A stretch of 64,000 nt of DNA from Burkholderia cenocepacia (GCF_014211915.1 NZ_CP060041.1:1-64000), one strand, 5' to 3'; counted from the first letter of the stretch, positions 18,111 to 28,418 are shown. Notes: generated by a model not told the origin, from the letters alone. Made by a program: numbers and translations.

Positions 18111-19359
18111 TGCGCACCTCGCCGTCCGTGCCGACGCGCCAGTTCTGGATGCCGTTGTAGTGATACTGCGAGTTCAGGCCACGCGCGGCGACGAGCGCGT
18201 CGCGGGTCGGCTGCACGTAGCCGGTCTCGTCGGTCGCCCGGCTTTGCAGGTCGGCCGGCTCGCCGCGCCACACCCAGTCGGCTTCGAAGCGCGTCAGCGC
18301 ACGATCGCGTACGTCGCCGGCGAGCCGCGCCGGTCGCCACGTGCGGCCGCCGTCGGTCGACACGTCGACGGCGCGAATCCGGCCGCGGCCCGACCACGCG
18401 TAGCCGCTGATCGGGTAGTAGCCGTGCGCGGCGAGCCGATGGCCGGCCGACGGCCGCGTGATGACCGACTTCGCGTCCATCTCGAACACGAACTGGCGCG
18501 CGCAGCCATCCGGCAGCAGATTCGTGTATTTCGACGTTTCCTCGCGCGTCATCTCCGGCGCCCGCACCAGCTTCAGCCGCCGCAGCCACTTGATGTTCGT
18601 GTTGCCTTCGAAACCCGGCACGATCAGCCGCACCGGGTAGCCGTTCTCCGGGCGCAGCCGTTCGCCGTTCTGCGCATAGACGACCAGCGCGCGCTCGAGA
18701 ATCCGGTCGAGCGGCAGGCTGCGCGTCATCGCCGCGCCGTCCGCGCCTTCGGCGAGCAGCCAGCGTGCGTCGGCGTCGATGCCTGTCTCGTCGAGCAGCG
18801 TCGACAGCCGGACGCCGGTCCATTCGCAGCACGACAGCAACCCGTGCGTGAACTGAACCGGCAGCCCGCTCGGGCCGTTCCATTCGCTGCCCGTGTTGCC
18901 CGAGCATTCGAGGAAGTGAATGCGCGATTCGGACGGAAAGCGCAGCAGGTCGTCGAGCGTGAAGACGCGCGGCTCGCGCACCAGGCCGTGCACGACGACG
19001 CGATGGCGTTGCGCATCGATGTCCGGCACGCCCGCGTGATGACGCTCATAGACGAGCCCGTTCGGCGTGATGTCGCCGAACAGGTCGGCGAGCGGCGTCA
19101 TCGACGAGCCGGAACCGGGCAGCGCCGGCGTGCGGGCGCTGCGGCGAATCACGTCGCGCTCGTGCTGCCCCGGCACGCCGTAGGGTGGCGACAGCAGCGG
19201 CGCACCGGGCGTGCGCGTCCACGGCGGCACGTCGAGCGGCTCGCTCGCGAGCGCACCGCCGGCGGGCAGCATCGCGGCTGCCCAGCCGCCGGCGAGCTGG
19301 CGCAGCGCCGCACGCCGGCCGGAGCGCGGCGCACGGGGAGGAAAACGGGAATCGGTCAT
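18103..19359 (-). CDS. Molybdopterin sulfite dehydrogenase (SoxC/SorA family)
   Basis: A 418-residue molybdoenzyme oxidising sulfite to sulfate. The N-terminus has twin arginines (GRRAALRQLAGG) followed by an Ala-rich hydrophobic stretch, consistent with Tat export of the folded cofactor enzyme. The molybdenum-ligating cysteine lies in HFLECSGNT (Cys152). The dimerisation domain contains GYAWSGRGRIRAVDVSTDGG, characteristic of sulfite oxidases. It is coupled to a cytochrome c gene, as in SorAB. In this region it probably detoxifies sulfite released by the C-S cleaving oxygenases. Confidence 0.9.
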   Translation of the reverse strand: MTDSRFPPRAPRSGRRAALRQLAGGWAAAMLPAGGALASEPLDVPPWTRTPGAPLLSPPYGVPGQHERDVIRRSARTPALPGSGSSMTPLADLFGDITPNGLVYERHHAGVPDIDAQRHRVVVHGLVREPRVFTLDDLLRFPSESRIHFLECSGNTGSEWNGPSGLPVQFTHGLLSCCEWTGVRLSTLLDETGIDADARWLLAEGADGAAMTRSLPLDRILERALVVYAQNGERLRPENGYPVRLIVPGFEGNTNIKWLRRLKLVRAPEMTREETSKYTNLLPDGCARQFVFEMDAKSVITRPSAGHRLAAHGYYPISGYAWSGRGRIRAVDVSTDGGRTWRPARLAGDVRDRALTRFEADWVWRGEPADLQSRATDETGYVQPTRDALVAARGLNSQYHYNGIQNWRVGTDGEVRNA

Positions 19360-19489
19360 GGTCGAATGCGTGTGGCGCGCGGGAGCCGCGCGGACAAACG
19401 ATCATTCTCGGCAACCGGGCGCGGCACGGCAAACAACGATTCCCGCTTTGCTTATCGTGACGATTGCGCCGCGCCCGACGCGCGTGCCC

Positions 19490-20674
19490 TCAGAACTTCA
19501 CGCGCAGCCCGCTGACGAACGCAAGCTGGCGGTTCGTCGACGACGCGCTGCCGATGTTCGAGATCGCCGCGATCTTGCGATAGCCGCCCGACGTCGCGGT
19601 GCTCGCATCGCCGGCCGCGAGCTGGTAGATGCCCGACACGTAGATATCGGTGCGCTTCGACAGCGCATAGTCGAACCCGAGCGTGAACTGGTGCCAGCGC
19701 GGCTTCAGCGTCTGGCCGCTCGTGCCCGGCAGGCCGCTCGCGCGCCCGTCGGTAAACGTATAGACGCCGATCAGCGTCGTCGCCGGCGTGATCTGGTAGC
19801 GCGCGTTCACGTCGTAGTTGTTGAACTTGCGCGACGAGCCGTCGAGATAGTTGAGCTGCGTGTGGCTCCATGCGAAGCCGAGCGTCGCGGGGCCGAGCGC
19901 GTAGTTCGCGCCCACCGCGCCGATCTGCTGCTTCAGTACGCCGCCGTTCAGCCCGTAGAAGAATGCGCCGCTGTAGTCGTTGCCGGTGGTCGAGGTCGCG
20001 CCGCCCACCGCGCCGCTGGTGTTCGACGCCGCATTCGGATGATTGAACCGCACATAGCCGCCGCCGATCGACAGCGGGCCGTTCACGTAGTTCGCCGATG
20101 CGCCCCACGCGTTGTTGTTCGAGAACCCGGTGCCCGTGCCGCCATTGGCCTGGTTGCTGAATGCATAGAGCAGATCGGCCGTGAAGCCGGCGATCGTGTC
20201 GCTGCGGAACTTCACCGCGTTGTTCAACCGGAAGCTCTGGTTCAGGTTGTCGTTGTCGCCCACGTGCGTGGCAGGCGACCAGAAACCCGCTCCCGAATAC
20301 TGCGCGACGAGATCGGTGATCGGCTCGTACTGACGGCCGAACGTCAGCGTGCCGAGGCCTTTCTGGCCGAGGCCCACGTACGCGGACCGGCCGAACAGGC
20401 GGCCGCCCTGGCCGAGCCCGCCGTCGCTCGGCCGGAAACCGCTTTCCAGCGTGAAGACCGCCTGCAGGCCGCCGCCGAGATCTTCCGCGCCTTTCAGGCC
20501 CCAGCGGCTGCCGCTCAGCTTGCCGCTCGTCTGCTGGATGTTGCTCGCGCCGCCCTGGTTGTTCGTGTACGCGATGCCGGCGTCGACCACGCCGTACAAC
20601 GTCACCGAACTCTGCGCCTGCGCGCTGACCGAACCGATCGACACCAAACCCAGTACCACCGTTTTTTTGATCAT
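19490..20674 (-). CDS. General porin, OmpC/Gram-negative porin family
   Basis: Outer-membrane trimeric porin of 394 residues. It has a signal peptide ending AQAQSS, then the classical SVTLYGVVDAGIAYTNNQGG. Alternating beta-strand patterns continue to the C-terminal phenylalanine (SGLRVKF), the BAM recognition end. I chose the second ATG (20674, MIKKTVVLGL) because AGAGGATGGTC precedes it. It lies about 130 bp from the sulfite dehydrogenase start on the same strand and may supply outer-membrane entry for organosulfur compounds; that link is inferred. Confidence 0.9.
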   Translation of the reverse strand: MIKKTVVLGLVSIGSVSAQAQSSVTLYGVVDAGIAYTNNQGGASNIQQTSGKLSGSRWGLKGAEDLGGGLQAVFTLESGFRPSDGGLGQGGRLFGRSAYVGLGQKGLGTLTFGRQYEPITDLVAQYSGAGFWSPATHVGDNDNLNQSFRLNNAVKFRSDTIAGFTADLLYAFSNQANGGTGTGFSNNNAWGASANYVNGPLSIGGGYVRFNHPNAASNTSGAVGGATSTTGNDYSGAFFYGLNGGVLKQQIGAVGANYALGPATLGFAWSHTQLNYLDGSSRKFNNYDVNARYQITPATTLIGVYTFTDGRASGLPGTSGQTLKPRWHQFTLGFDYALSKRTDIYVSGIYQLAAGDASTATSGGYRKIAAISNIGSASSTNRQLAFVSGLRVKF

Positions 20675-21165
20675 GACCATCCTCTGTTTTTATCAGTACG
20701 TTTGCGAGGATCACGATGCTATTGACGACCGACGCGCCGATGAACGGCCGATCCGTGGTTTGTAAATCGCGGCGGGGCCGATTTGCAATGTGCGTTGCCG
20801 CCGGCCCGACAGGTGTGTCGCGATCGCGTCCGGCGCGCCTGCTGCGGCGAACGCATCGCGCGGACCGCGAACGTCGCCCGCTGGAAACGACCATGCGCGG
20901 TCATATCGATCGATGAAATCATTCGATGTCCGCAATATCCGTCGTTCGCAGGACGATGCGTTTACGCAACGGCCCGCTAGGCGACCACTGGCCGATGCGC
21001 TATGCGCGTTCGCATATCGATTCCGCAAAACGTTGGTAGGGCCGAGCGAGGTGCGACGGTAGAGTCTGGCATCCGGCGCTGACCGGGCATGCCTCGGGAA
21101 CGGCAGGGCGCACGGGTGCGCACGCTTCCCGACTGGATCGATCAACGAGAAAGGAGCCGTTCGAC
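20675..21165. other. Spacer between divergent porin and DUF3088 genes
   Basis: About 490 bp without a supported gene. It must contain the promoters of the porin (minus) and of the DUF3088/binding-protein pair (plus). Base composition is slightly less GC-rich near 20910-20960. I see no convincing operator or RNA structure. Confidence 0.4.
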
Positions 21166-21510
21166 ATGAGTCGCGATGTACTGTTTCTGCTGGAACCGGG
21201 CTTTGCCGATCCGAAGCATCCGGGCCGGCGCTTCGTCTGTCCGCATGGCTTGCCGATCGAGGGGTTGTTGGCGAGCGCACCGGATCTCGCCGCGCGCCTC
21301 GACGTGAAGCGCGTCGGCTTCGAGCGGCCGCGGCCGGCGGTGATCGACGCGCTCGACGACGCCCACCAGGGCCTGCCGGTGCTCGTGCTGGGCCGCGACC
21401 AGCCCGCGCCGGACGACGCGCAGACGCTCGGCGACGTGCGCTTCGTCACCGACGCGCGCCGCATCCTCGAACTGCTGGCCGAACGCCACGGTTTCCCGGC
21501 GCTGCATTGA
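21166..21510 (+). CDS. DUF3088-family protein
   Basis: A 114-residue cytoplasmic protein starting MSRDVLFLLEPGFADP with the CPHG motif near residue 25, a layout that resembles a thioredoxin-like fold. GAAAGGAG lies upstream of the ATG. It precedes a sulfonate-type binding protein by 45 bp, which suggests a link to sulfur uptake or metabolism, but no activity is known to me. Confidence 0.75.
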   Translation: MSRDVLFLLEPGFADPKHPGRRFVCPHGLPIEGLLASAPDLAARLDVKRVGFERPRPAVIDALDDAHQGLPVLVLGRDQPAPDDAQTLGDVRFVTDARRILELLAERHGFPALH

Positions 21511-21555
21511 CGCGGCGGTTTCACTTCCTTCTCATCCGATCGACAGGAGCATCCG

Positions 21556-22545
21556 ATGTCGTCAATGTCGGCGGCACGTCGCCGCCTGCTGCTTGCCGGC
21601 GCCGCCATCGCGGCGCACCCATTGGCCGCGTTCGCCGCGCCGGCCGCCGACGCCGATCTGGCCGGCACGACGTTGCGCGTCGCGACCTACAAGGGAGGTT
21701 GGCGCGCGCTGTTGCAGGCGGCCGGGCTCGCCGACACGCCGTACCGGATCGACTGGCGCGAACTGAACAACGGCGTGCTGCATATCGAGGCGCTCAATGC
21801 GGACGCGCTCGATATCGGTTCGGGTAGCGAAATTCCGGCCGTGTTCGCCGCGCGCCAGAAAGCCAACGTGCGATTCATCTCGCGCGTGCGCGAAGACCTG
21901 AACAACCAGGTCACGCTCGCGCGCAAGGACACGTCGATCCGCAGCATCGCGGACCTGAAGGGCAAGCGCGTCGGCTACGTGCGCGCGACGACGTCGCACT
22001 ATTTCCTGTATCGACAGCTGGCGGAAGCCGGCCTGACCTTCGACGACATCCAGCCGATCAACCTGTCGCCGACCGACGGGCTGTCCGCGTACGATCGCGG
22101 CGACATCGATGCGTGGGCGATCTACGGCTACAACGGCCAGCTCGCGCGCAATCGTTACGACGCCCGTGTGCTGAAGACGGGGAAGGGGTATCTGTCGGGC
22201 AATTTTCCGGTGTACGCGAATCCGCGCACACTCGACGATGCGCGTCGCCGCGCGGCGACGGGCGATCTGCTGCTGCGGTTTCGACGTGCGTATGCGTGGG
22301 CGAACGGGCATTTCCGCGACTATGCGCTCGCGCAGAATCGCGAGACGCGTGTGCCGGTTGCCGATCTCGTCGCGATGTTCGACCAGCGCAGCGAAGACTT
22401 CGCGCTGTTGCCGGTGACGCCCGACGTGGTCGCGCAGCACCAGCAGGTCGCGGACGTGTTTGCCCGCATCGGCGTGCTGGACGGGCCGGCCCATGTCGCG
22501 CCGTTCTGGGACACGTCGTTCAATTCGGTGGTTGCGGCGGGGTGA
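21556..22545 (+). CDS. Aliphatic-sulfonate-type ABC substrate-binding protein (SsuA-like)
   Basis: A 329-residue exported protein. Its N-terminus (ARRRLLLAGAAIAAHPLAAFA) has Arg residues before a hydrophobic stretch, compatible with Tat or Sec export. Features of the SsuA class include LNADALDIGSGSEIPAVFA, RKDTSIRSIADLKGKRVGYV and a C-terminal WDTSFNSV. No ATPase or permease gene follows, so it may use the importer encoded at 13-15 kb or one elsewhere. CAGGAGCATCCG provides the ribosome site. Confidence 0.85.
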   Translation: MSSMSAARRRLLLAGAAIAAHPLAAFAAPAADADLAGTTLRVATYKGGWRALLQAAGLADTPYRIDWRELNNGVLHIEALNADALDIGSGSEIPAVFAARQKANVRFISRVREDLNNQVTLARKDTSIRSIADLKGKRVGYVRATTSHYFLYRQLAEAGLTFDDIQPINLSPTDGLSAYDRGDIDAWAIYGYNGQLARNRYDARVLKTGKGYLSGNFPVYANPRTLDDARRRAATGDLLLRFRRAYAWANGHFRDYALAQNRETRVPVADLVAMFDQRSEDFALLPVTPDVVAQHQQVADVFARIGVLDGPAHVAPFWDTSFNSVVAAG

Positions 22546-22603
22546 TGCGATGAAACGGAGGGGGCGCGTGCGGGGTCGCCCGATATGTACCGGTTCGCGT
22601 TCG

Positions 22604-23446
22604 TCAAACGGCGAAAATCCGCCGCTGGTAGTCGAGGATCAGGCGATCGATGTCCTGATCGGCGCGTCGCGGCTGGCTTTTCGGCTCGAGCCAAAGCCAC
22701 CGCATCATCCGGTAGCGCGCCTCGACGCACATCAGCCATGCGTCCCAGTCCGACCAGTGTCGCAGCAACGGGATGTCGCGAATGTCGCGCAGCCCGTCGC
22801 GGATCTCGTACACGTTGAAGTACTTGCCCGCACGCTGGCTCAATTCGTCGAAGGCGCGTGCGGCCTGCTCCGGGTCGGAAAGCAGGAAGTCGTGGATTTC
22901 GATGATCACGTGGCTGCCGGAGAGCTGTTCCAGCAGCGCATCGTCGAACAGGTCGAACTCCGCGCCTTCGATATCGCACAGGATGACCCGTCCGGCCGGC
23001 TCCCCGCCGTGCTCCGACAGAATCGCGGGCAAGTCGCGATCGGCCTTGCCGAAGACCGCGACGCGGTCCGCCAGCCCCATTTCCGCGGCGCGGTGCTGGA
23101 TCGCGTGGCGGCGCTGCTCGTCCATCTCGAAACACAGGCTGCGCGCAAAGACGTTGTTCCTGACCAGGCCGATGCCGAAAATCCCGTCGGCGGCGCCGAG
23201 GTCGACCAACACCTTCTCCGGCGATCCGAGCGCTTCGAGGATCGCGCAAACGGCGATCTCGTAGGTGCCGAGCAGATAGCCGCCGACCGCGACTTCCGCC
23301 CAGTGACTGAAGCCGATCGGAAAACCGCGCAGGATGCCGTACTGGACGATCGAGCCCGTCTGCTCGCGCAGCAACTGCGACAGATAGTGCAGGCGAAGAT
23401 TCGCGGCCTGGATCGAGCTTTGGCTGAAATACTGCGCGTGGTCCAT
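22604..23446 (-). CDS. FkbM-like SAM-dependent methyltransferase
   Basis: A 280-residue protein. The SAM-binding motif I is visible as VLVDLGAADGIFGIGL near residue 95, with an acidic loop CFEMDEQRR and a later DIEGAEFDLFDD resembling the FkbM-family motif. ATG 23446 follows GAGAGAACGATAAAA. The long upstream continuation of the frame has no ribosome site. The end, with RRADQDIDRLILDYQRR, is basic. Substrate unknown; FkbM-type enzymes often methylate sugars or lipids. It is isolated between the sulfur region and zmpA. Confidence 0.75.
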   Translation of the reverse strand: MDHAQYFSQSSIQAANLRLHYLSQLLREQTGSIVQYGILRGFPIGFSHWAEVAVGGYLLGTYEIAVCAILEALGSPEKVLVDLGAADGIFGIGLVRNNVFARSLCFEMDEQRRHAIQHRAAEMGLADRVAVFGKADRDLPAILSEHGGEPAGRVILCDIEGAEFDLFDDALLEQLSGSHVIIEIHDFLLSDPEQAARAFDELSQRAGKYFNVYEIRDGLRDIRDIPLLRHWSDWDAWLMCVEARYRMMRWLWLEPKSQPRRADQDIDRLILDYQRRIFAV

Positions 23447-23877
23447 TTTTATCGTTCTCTCGGGTGAGGAAGCGCGTGGGGAAGGGCGGCGATGGCGGGA
23501 GACTTCCGTCGTCATTCCGCCTGGGACCAGAATATAGCGCGTTGTCGGCTCGCTCAGGAAGCCGGCTGCCGGCGCGGTGCCGGCGATACGATGGAAGGGA
23601 GCACGGCAGCGTCCGGCCGACCGATTCGCGAATACGCCGGCCACGTTGGAGGCGGCATGCCTGGCAGCATATGGAATGCGTACCCGTCGAGCGCCCCTTC
23701 GTCTGTCGGACCGCAAGGACGTACGATCCACCGACCAACCGCCTGCATACGCAGACGATCGGTCGGCACCTTCCCGTCATTCACCCGAACGCCGCATGAC
23801 TACGGCCGAATCGCTTTTCTCCGAAGCGAAATCCCGCCACGCGGCTTCCGGGATTCGACGCGTTCATACAAACACGG
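23447..23877. other. Spacer between methyltransferase start and zmpA stop
   Basis: About 430 bp in which I see no supported gene. It contains the zmpA terminator candidate at 23830-23856 and presumably the promoter of the methyltransferase gene. Open frames here are short and lack ribosome sites. Confidence 0.4.
23830..23856 (-). terminator. Candidate zmpA terminator
   Basis: Arms AATCCCG and CGGGATT enclose 13 bases, 21 bp past the zmpA stop codon on the minus strand; the stem is followed by TTTCGCTT-like sequence on that strand. Position and symmetry fit an intrinsic terminator with a weak T-tract. Confidence 0.5.
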
Positions 23878-25575
23878 TCAGTTCACCCCCACCGCGCTCC
23901 ACGCGCGCGCGACCGTCGCGCTCTCGGCCGAATTCGCGCCATACAGGTCGTTTGCCGCCTGGATCGACGCACGCCGCGCGTTCGGATAGCTCGAGTTGGC
24001 GTTCAGGTACACGGTCAGCGTCCGGTACCAGATCTTGCCGGCCTTGTCGCGACCCAGCCCGCTGAAGGTCGTGTCGCCGTTGCAGACCAGTTGCGCTCTC
24101 GACAGGCCGGTGTCGGTCGACGGCACCGACGGGCCTTCCGACAGCAGATAGAAGAAGCGGTTGCCGACCCCCGACGAGAAATGCGGATCGTGGCGCGGAT
24201 TCGACCACGAGAAGCCGCCGGACGGATAGCAGCTGAACGACCGGCCGTCGAGATCCTGCTTGTACATCTTGCGCAGGCCGCCGCTCACCACGCGTGCACC
24301 GATCACGTAGTTGCCGGGATCGTTCGGGTTGTTCGCGTAGAACTTCACGAGCGTGCCGAAGATGTCGGACGTCGATTCGTTCAGGCCGCCCGCGTCACCC
24401 GAATAGTTCAGGTTGGCGGTGGCTTCGGTCACGCCGTGGCTCATCTCGTGCCCGGCGACGTCGACCGACACCACGGGTTTCGGCAGGCGCGTGCCAGGTT
24501 CGCCGTCGCCGTATGCCATCACGCGCGACGACAGCCATGCCGCGTTCGCGCCCGTCGTGCCGCTGCCGGTATTGAACACCACGTGCGCGTAGCTCTTCAC
24601 GCCGCGGCCGTCGTTGAAGATGCCGTTGCGGTTGTGCGTGGTCTTGTAGTAGTCCCAAGTCAATGCCAGCCCGTAGTCGATGTCTGCCGCGACGGTCTGC
24701 CGATCGGTGGTCGTGTTGTTGCCCCACACGTTCGTGCTGCTCGTGAAGATCGGCAGGTCGGTCGCTTGCTCGACTTCGTCCGAGCTCAGGCCGCGACCAT
24801 CGTAGACCGAGCCGCCGCCGCGCCCCGGATCGAGCATCCGGTACGCGTTCGTGCCGGTCTGGTCCGTCGTGAGCGTCAGGTTGCCGTAGTACAGCGAGCG
24901 GCCGGTGCCGGTCGCGGCGGCGGTCTTGATCAGGTCCTGTGCGTCGAGCACGGTGCCGGTGCGTGCGTCGACGTAGTACAGCACGGCGTCGCCATGCGTG
25001 TCGGTCGCCTTGCCGTAGACGCGTACCGCGTAGGCCAGCGTCGGCGTGACGTCGCGTGCGAACACGACCAGCTCCGCGTCCTCGACGCGGCGCACGTCCG
25101 AGTTGAAGCGTGCGGCCGCGATGTGTCTCGCGCGCGTCGCACCCACGTCGGGGGCGTTGCGTACCACGGCGCGGTTCCCGACCTTGCCGACCGTGCCGGC
25201 GAGGTTGATCGGCGCGAGCTGGGTCACGCTGGCCTGCTTCAGTTGCCCCTTGCTCGAATGGACGACCACGTCGCCGCCGATCACGGGCAGGCCCGCATGG
25301 AACCGGTCGAAGCGCACGTGCTCGGTGCCGTCGGGATCGACGATCACGTCACGTACCTGGAACTGATCGCCGTCGGTCGGTGCGGCTGCTTGCGGCCCCG
25401 CGAACTTCAACGTGCGTGCCGTGCCGCTGACGGCCACGCTGAAGGCGGCCGGGTTCTGCTGGATCAGTTGCAGTGCCTTGTCGACCGCGGCCGGCTGGTC
25501 GCCGGCCTGGGCAAAAGCGCTGAGACTCGCGACGGTAATCGCGGTGATGGGCAGCAGTCGAGACAGTTTCTTCAT
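23878..25575 (-). CDS. zmpA: Secreted M4-family zinc metalloprotease ZmpA
   Basis: Thermolysin-like preproenzyme of 565 residues when started at ATG 25575 (MKKLSRLLP, after GGGGAATTAC). Signal peptide to about residue 24; FTP and PepSY-type propeptide to about 210; mature protease after that. Zinc ligands are HEMSH (His376, Glu377, His380) and Glu400 in NESTSD; the active-site His is residue 465 (PRHDPH). Length and these positions agree with what I recall of the B. cepacia complex protease ZmpA, where Glu377 and His465 mutants were studied. ZmpA is an extracellular virulence factor under CepIR quorum sensing in B. cenocepacia. I could not find a clear lux-type box upstream. Confidence 0.93.
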   Translation of the reverse strand: MKKLSRLLPITAITVASLSAFAQAGDQPAAVDKALQLIQQNPAAFSVAVSGTARTLKFAGPQAAAPTDGDQFQVRDVIVDPDGTEHVRFDRFHAGLPVIGGDVVVHSSKGQLKQASVTQLAPINLAGTVGKVGNRAVVRNAPDVGATRARHIAAARFNSDVRRVEDAELVVFARDVTPTLAYAVRVYGKATDTHGDAVLYYVDARTGTVLDAQDLIKTAAATGTGRSLYYGNLTLTTDQTGTNAYRMLDPGRGGGSVYDGRGLSSDEVEQATDLPIFTSSTNVWGNNTTTDRQTVAADIDYGLALTWDYYKTTHNRNGIFNDGRGVKSYAHVVFNTGSGTTGANAAWLSSRVMAYGDGEPGTRLPKPVVSVDVAGHEMSHGVTEATANLNYSGDAGGLNESTSDIFGTLVKFYANNPNDPGNYVIGARVVSGGLRKMYKQDLDGRSFSCYPSGGFSWSNPRHDPHFSSGVGNRFFYLLSEGPSVPSTDTGLSRAQLVCNGDTTFSGLGRDKAGKIWYRTLTVYLNANSSYPNARRASIQAANDLYGANSAESATVARAWSAVGVN

Positions 25576-26373
25576 GTAATTCCCCAGGTTATGGATGGGT
25601 TTGTTCGAGGAATGCATCAAGTGATGACTTTTAAACAAGACATGTCGCGAACAGCAGGGGGATGCTAGAAGGTCGTTTTTATAATTACAAGATATTTTCT
25701 TTGAGATTAATTTTTCATGTCGTCGCCGTCAATCAAGTCGGGATTTGGTGAGGGATTTGAAATGATCGTTGCTGATGGGTAGCGGGAACGGGAGAGCGAC
25801 GCATCGACAGCGTGTGGCTGCGCACGGCCTCTGGCCGAGACGGGTGTGTGCCGGGCATGTAAGAAGGCCGCGGGGATGTGAAGCCTGGTTAAAGAGATAC
25901 CTGGATTTCCGTTTATTGAATATTGGTTTTGATTGTTTCCGTCTCATGCGCCATAAAATTAATTTCCAAGCCTTTGATATTTTATATTTCTGCCGCGCCT
26001 TCATTAAAATTGCAATGGATGTCGGGCGAGCGACGGTCACCTGACAATAGCCAGGTGGTGGTTGATTGAGGTGTTTTGCGAATGGGTTGTATCGGTTCGA
26101 TGAGAGCACACCGGGTTTTACAGATACGAATCTGGACGAACGACGGGTGCTGATGCCTCACTGCAATGTTCGACTCTTCGGGTGACCGCAGTCGCTGCGC
26201 ACGATGACCACGGGAACATAAATTGACATAATGCGTATTATCAATTTAAAAGGGTCGAATCCCGGAATTCCCAACCAGGATTGATCTCAACCCGGCCGTC
26301 GGCCAGCACCCGTGGAAAAGGCATGGATATTGCCCCGTAGCCTCATCTTTCCGAGTCAAAAACAGGAGAACCG
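25576..26373. other. AT-richer gene-poor spacer between divergent zmpA and transketolase
   Basis: Nearly 800 bp, clearly richer in A and T than the rest of the window between about 25670-26060 and 26215-26260. Short open frames exist but lack ribosome sites and family-like sequence. At 26222-26245 a near-dyad (ATTGA...TCAAT around ATAAT...ATTAT) includes TTGACA and may belong to the transketolase promoter. On the minus strand TTGTAATTATAAA near 25680 could serve zmpA. Confidence 0.45.
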
Positions 26374-28418
26374 ATGAGCGATCCCACCGCACATTCCCGC
26401 ACGACCGCCAAAGCGGTGCCGCCCCCGCGAGACCCGCATCTACGCGCGCTGGCGAACTGTATTCGCTTCCTTGCAATGGATGCAGTACAGAATGCCAACA
26501 GCGGCCATCCTGGTGCGCCAATGGGGCTGGCCGACGTTGCGACGGTGCTGTTCAAGGAGTTCATGCAATTTGATGCATCCGCCCCCACTGGATCGATCGG
26601 GACCGGTTGGTCCTTTCCAACGGACACGCATCGATGCTCCTCTACAGCCTGCTCTATCTCACGGGCTATGCCGACATGACCCTCGACGAGCTCAAACGCT
26701 TCCGGCAAGTCGGCAGCAAGACGCCGGGGCATCCGGAGTACTCGCACGCCGATGGAATCGAACTGACGACCGGTCCCCTCGGGCAAGGCATCGCGGAATC
26801 CGTCGGCATGGCGTTGGCCGAGCGCGTCATGAATGCACACTTCGGCGATGACCTCGTCGATCACTACACGTACGTATTTCTCGGCGACGGTTGCCTGATG
26901 GAAGGCATCAGCCACGAGGCCATTTCGTTGGCTGGCCACCTCCGGTTGGGCAGACTGATCGCGTTCTGGGACAACAATTCGATTTCCATCGACGGCGCCA
27001 CGAAACTCGCGGTCTCGGACAACGAGATCGAGCGCTTTCACTCGGCTAGGTGGCACGTCCTGGAAATCGACGGTCACGACACGGATGCGATACGGCGCGC
27101 GATCGAGACCGCCAGGACAACGCATGACAGACCGACGTTGATCGCATGCAGGACGATCATCGGGTTCGGCTTTCCGACGAAGGCTGGCACCGAGAAAGCC
27201 CACAGCGATGCCCCGGGCGAGGATGAAATCGCGGGCGCACGCCAGGCCCTCGATTGGCATTCGCCGCCGTTCGAAATCCCGGATGACCTGTTGAAAGCAT
27301 GGCGGGAGATCGGGGCGCGCGGCCGCACGGCAAGACTCGCGTGGGATGAGCGTGTCCGCCGGGCGCCGCAGGCGCTGCGTACCGAATTCGACCGACGTAA
27401 TGCCGGAAAGCTTCCGGATGACTGGAAGACGGCGATTGCGGCAGCACGGCAGGCGTTTGTTGCCTCAGGCAGTGCAATGGCCACCCGCAAGGCCAGCGGT
27501 GAAGTGCTTGATCTTCTCTTCGACGCGATTCCGGAATTGCTGGGCGGCTCGGCGGATCTTACGCAGTCCAACAATACGAAGACGAAGAACCAGATCGCGA
27601 TCGAGCCCGGGCAGTTCAAGGGTTCATATGTCCACTACGGCGTCCGCGAACACGGCATGGCCGCCGCCATGAACGGCATTGCCCTTCACGGCGGCCTCAT
27701 TCCGTACGGTGGCACCTTTCTCTGTTTTTCGGACTACTGCCGCCCGGCGATCCGCTTGAGCGCGATGATGCGGGTGCGCGCCATCTTCGTGATGACGCAC
27801 GATTCCATCGGTCTCGGAGAAGATGGCCCGACGCATCAACCCGTCGAGCACCTTGCCGCCCTTCGGGCCATTCCCCAACTCGCCGTCTATCGGCCGGCCG
27901 ATCCAGTCGAAACGGCAGAGTGCTGGGAGCTGATTCTCGAACAGCCCCGCAGGGCTGCGCTGCTCGCATTGTCACGACAGCCGGTCCCGCTCCTGCGCAA
28001 CGAGCCCGGAAACGAAAACAAGTCGGCGCGCGGCGCCTATGTCTTGCGGGAGGCCGATGGCGGGCCGCGCCGACTCACGCTGCTCGCGACAGGCTCGGAG
28101 GTCGACCTCGCCGTCCAGGCACGCGACATCCTGCAGCAGGAAGGCGTGCCGACGGCCGTCGTATCGATGCCGTGCCGCCTGCTCTTCGAGGAGCAACCAC
28201 GCGATTACCAGCGGGCCGTGCTGGGCACTTCTCCCGCGAGAGTCGCGGTCGAGGCGGCGGTCGAACTGGGATGGGAGCGGTACCTCGGACCGGAAGGCCG
28301 GTTCGTCGGCATGCACAGCTTCGGCGAGTCGGGGAAAATCAAGGACGTGTACAAAAAATTCGACATCACGGTCGATGCGGTCGTTCGAGCGGCGCATCAG
28401 GTGCTATCCGAAGTGTGA
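26374..28418 (+). pseudogene. Transketolase with one-base frameshift
   Basis: Thiamine-diphosphate enzyme exchanging two-carbon units among sugar phosphates. ATG 26374 follows ACAGGAGAACCG and encodes a normal start with [20 protein letters not shown]. Near a CCCCC run at about 26586 the frame breaks: the expected [20 protein letters not shown] is in another frame, which then runs to 28418 with all domains (GDGCLMEGISHEA, the pyrimidine domain GVREHGMAAAMNG, C-terminal domain). Total length 2045 bp, one base short of 682 codons. Restoring one base gives about 681 residues, normal for the family. It stands alone, so it is probably a second, non-housekeeping copy. Confidence 0.85.

Noticed and set aside
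25576..25680. Search for a quorum-sensing lux-type box before zmpA
   Set aside because: No dyad with convincing CTGT...ACAG spacing was found; only partial matches by eye.
25729..26109. A 126-codon minus-strand frame in the AT-richer block
   Set aside because: No ribosome site, no family-like sequence; residue composition looks random.
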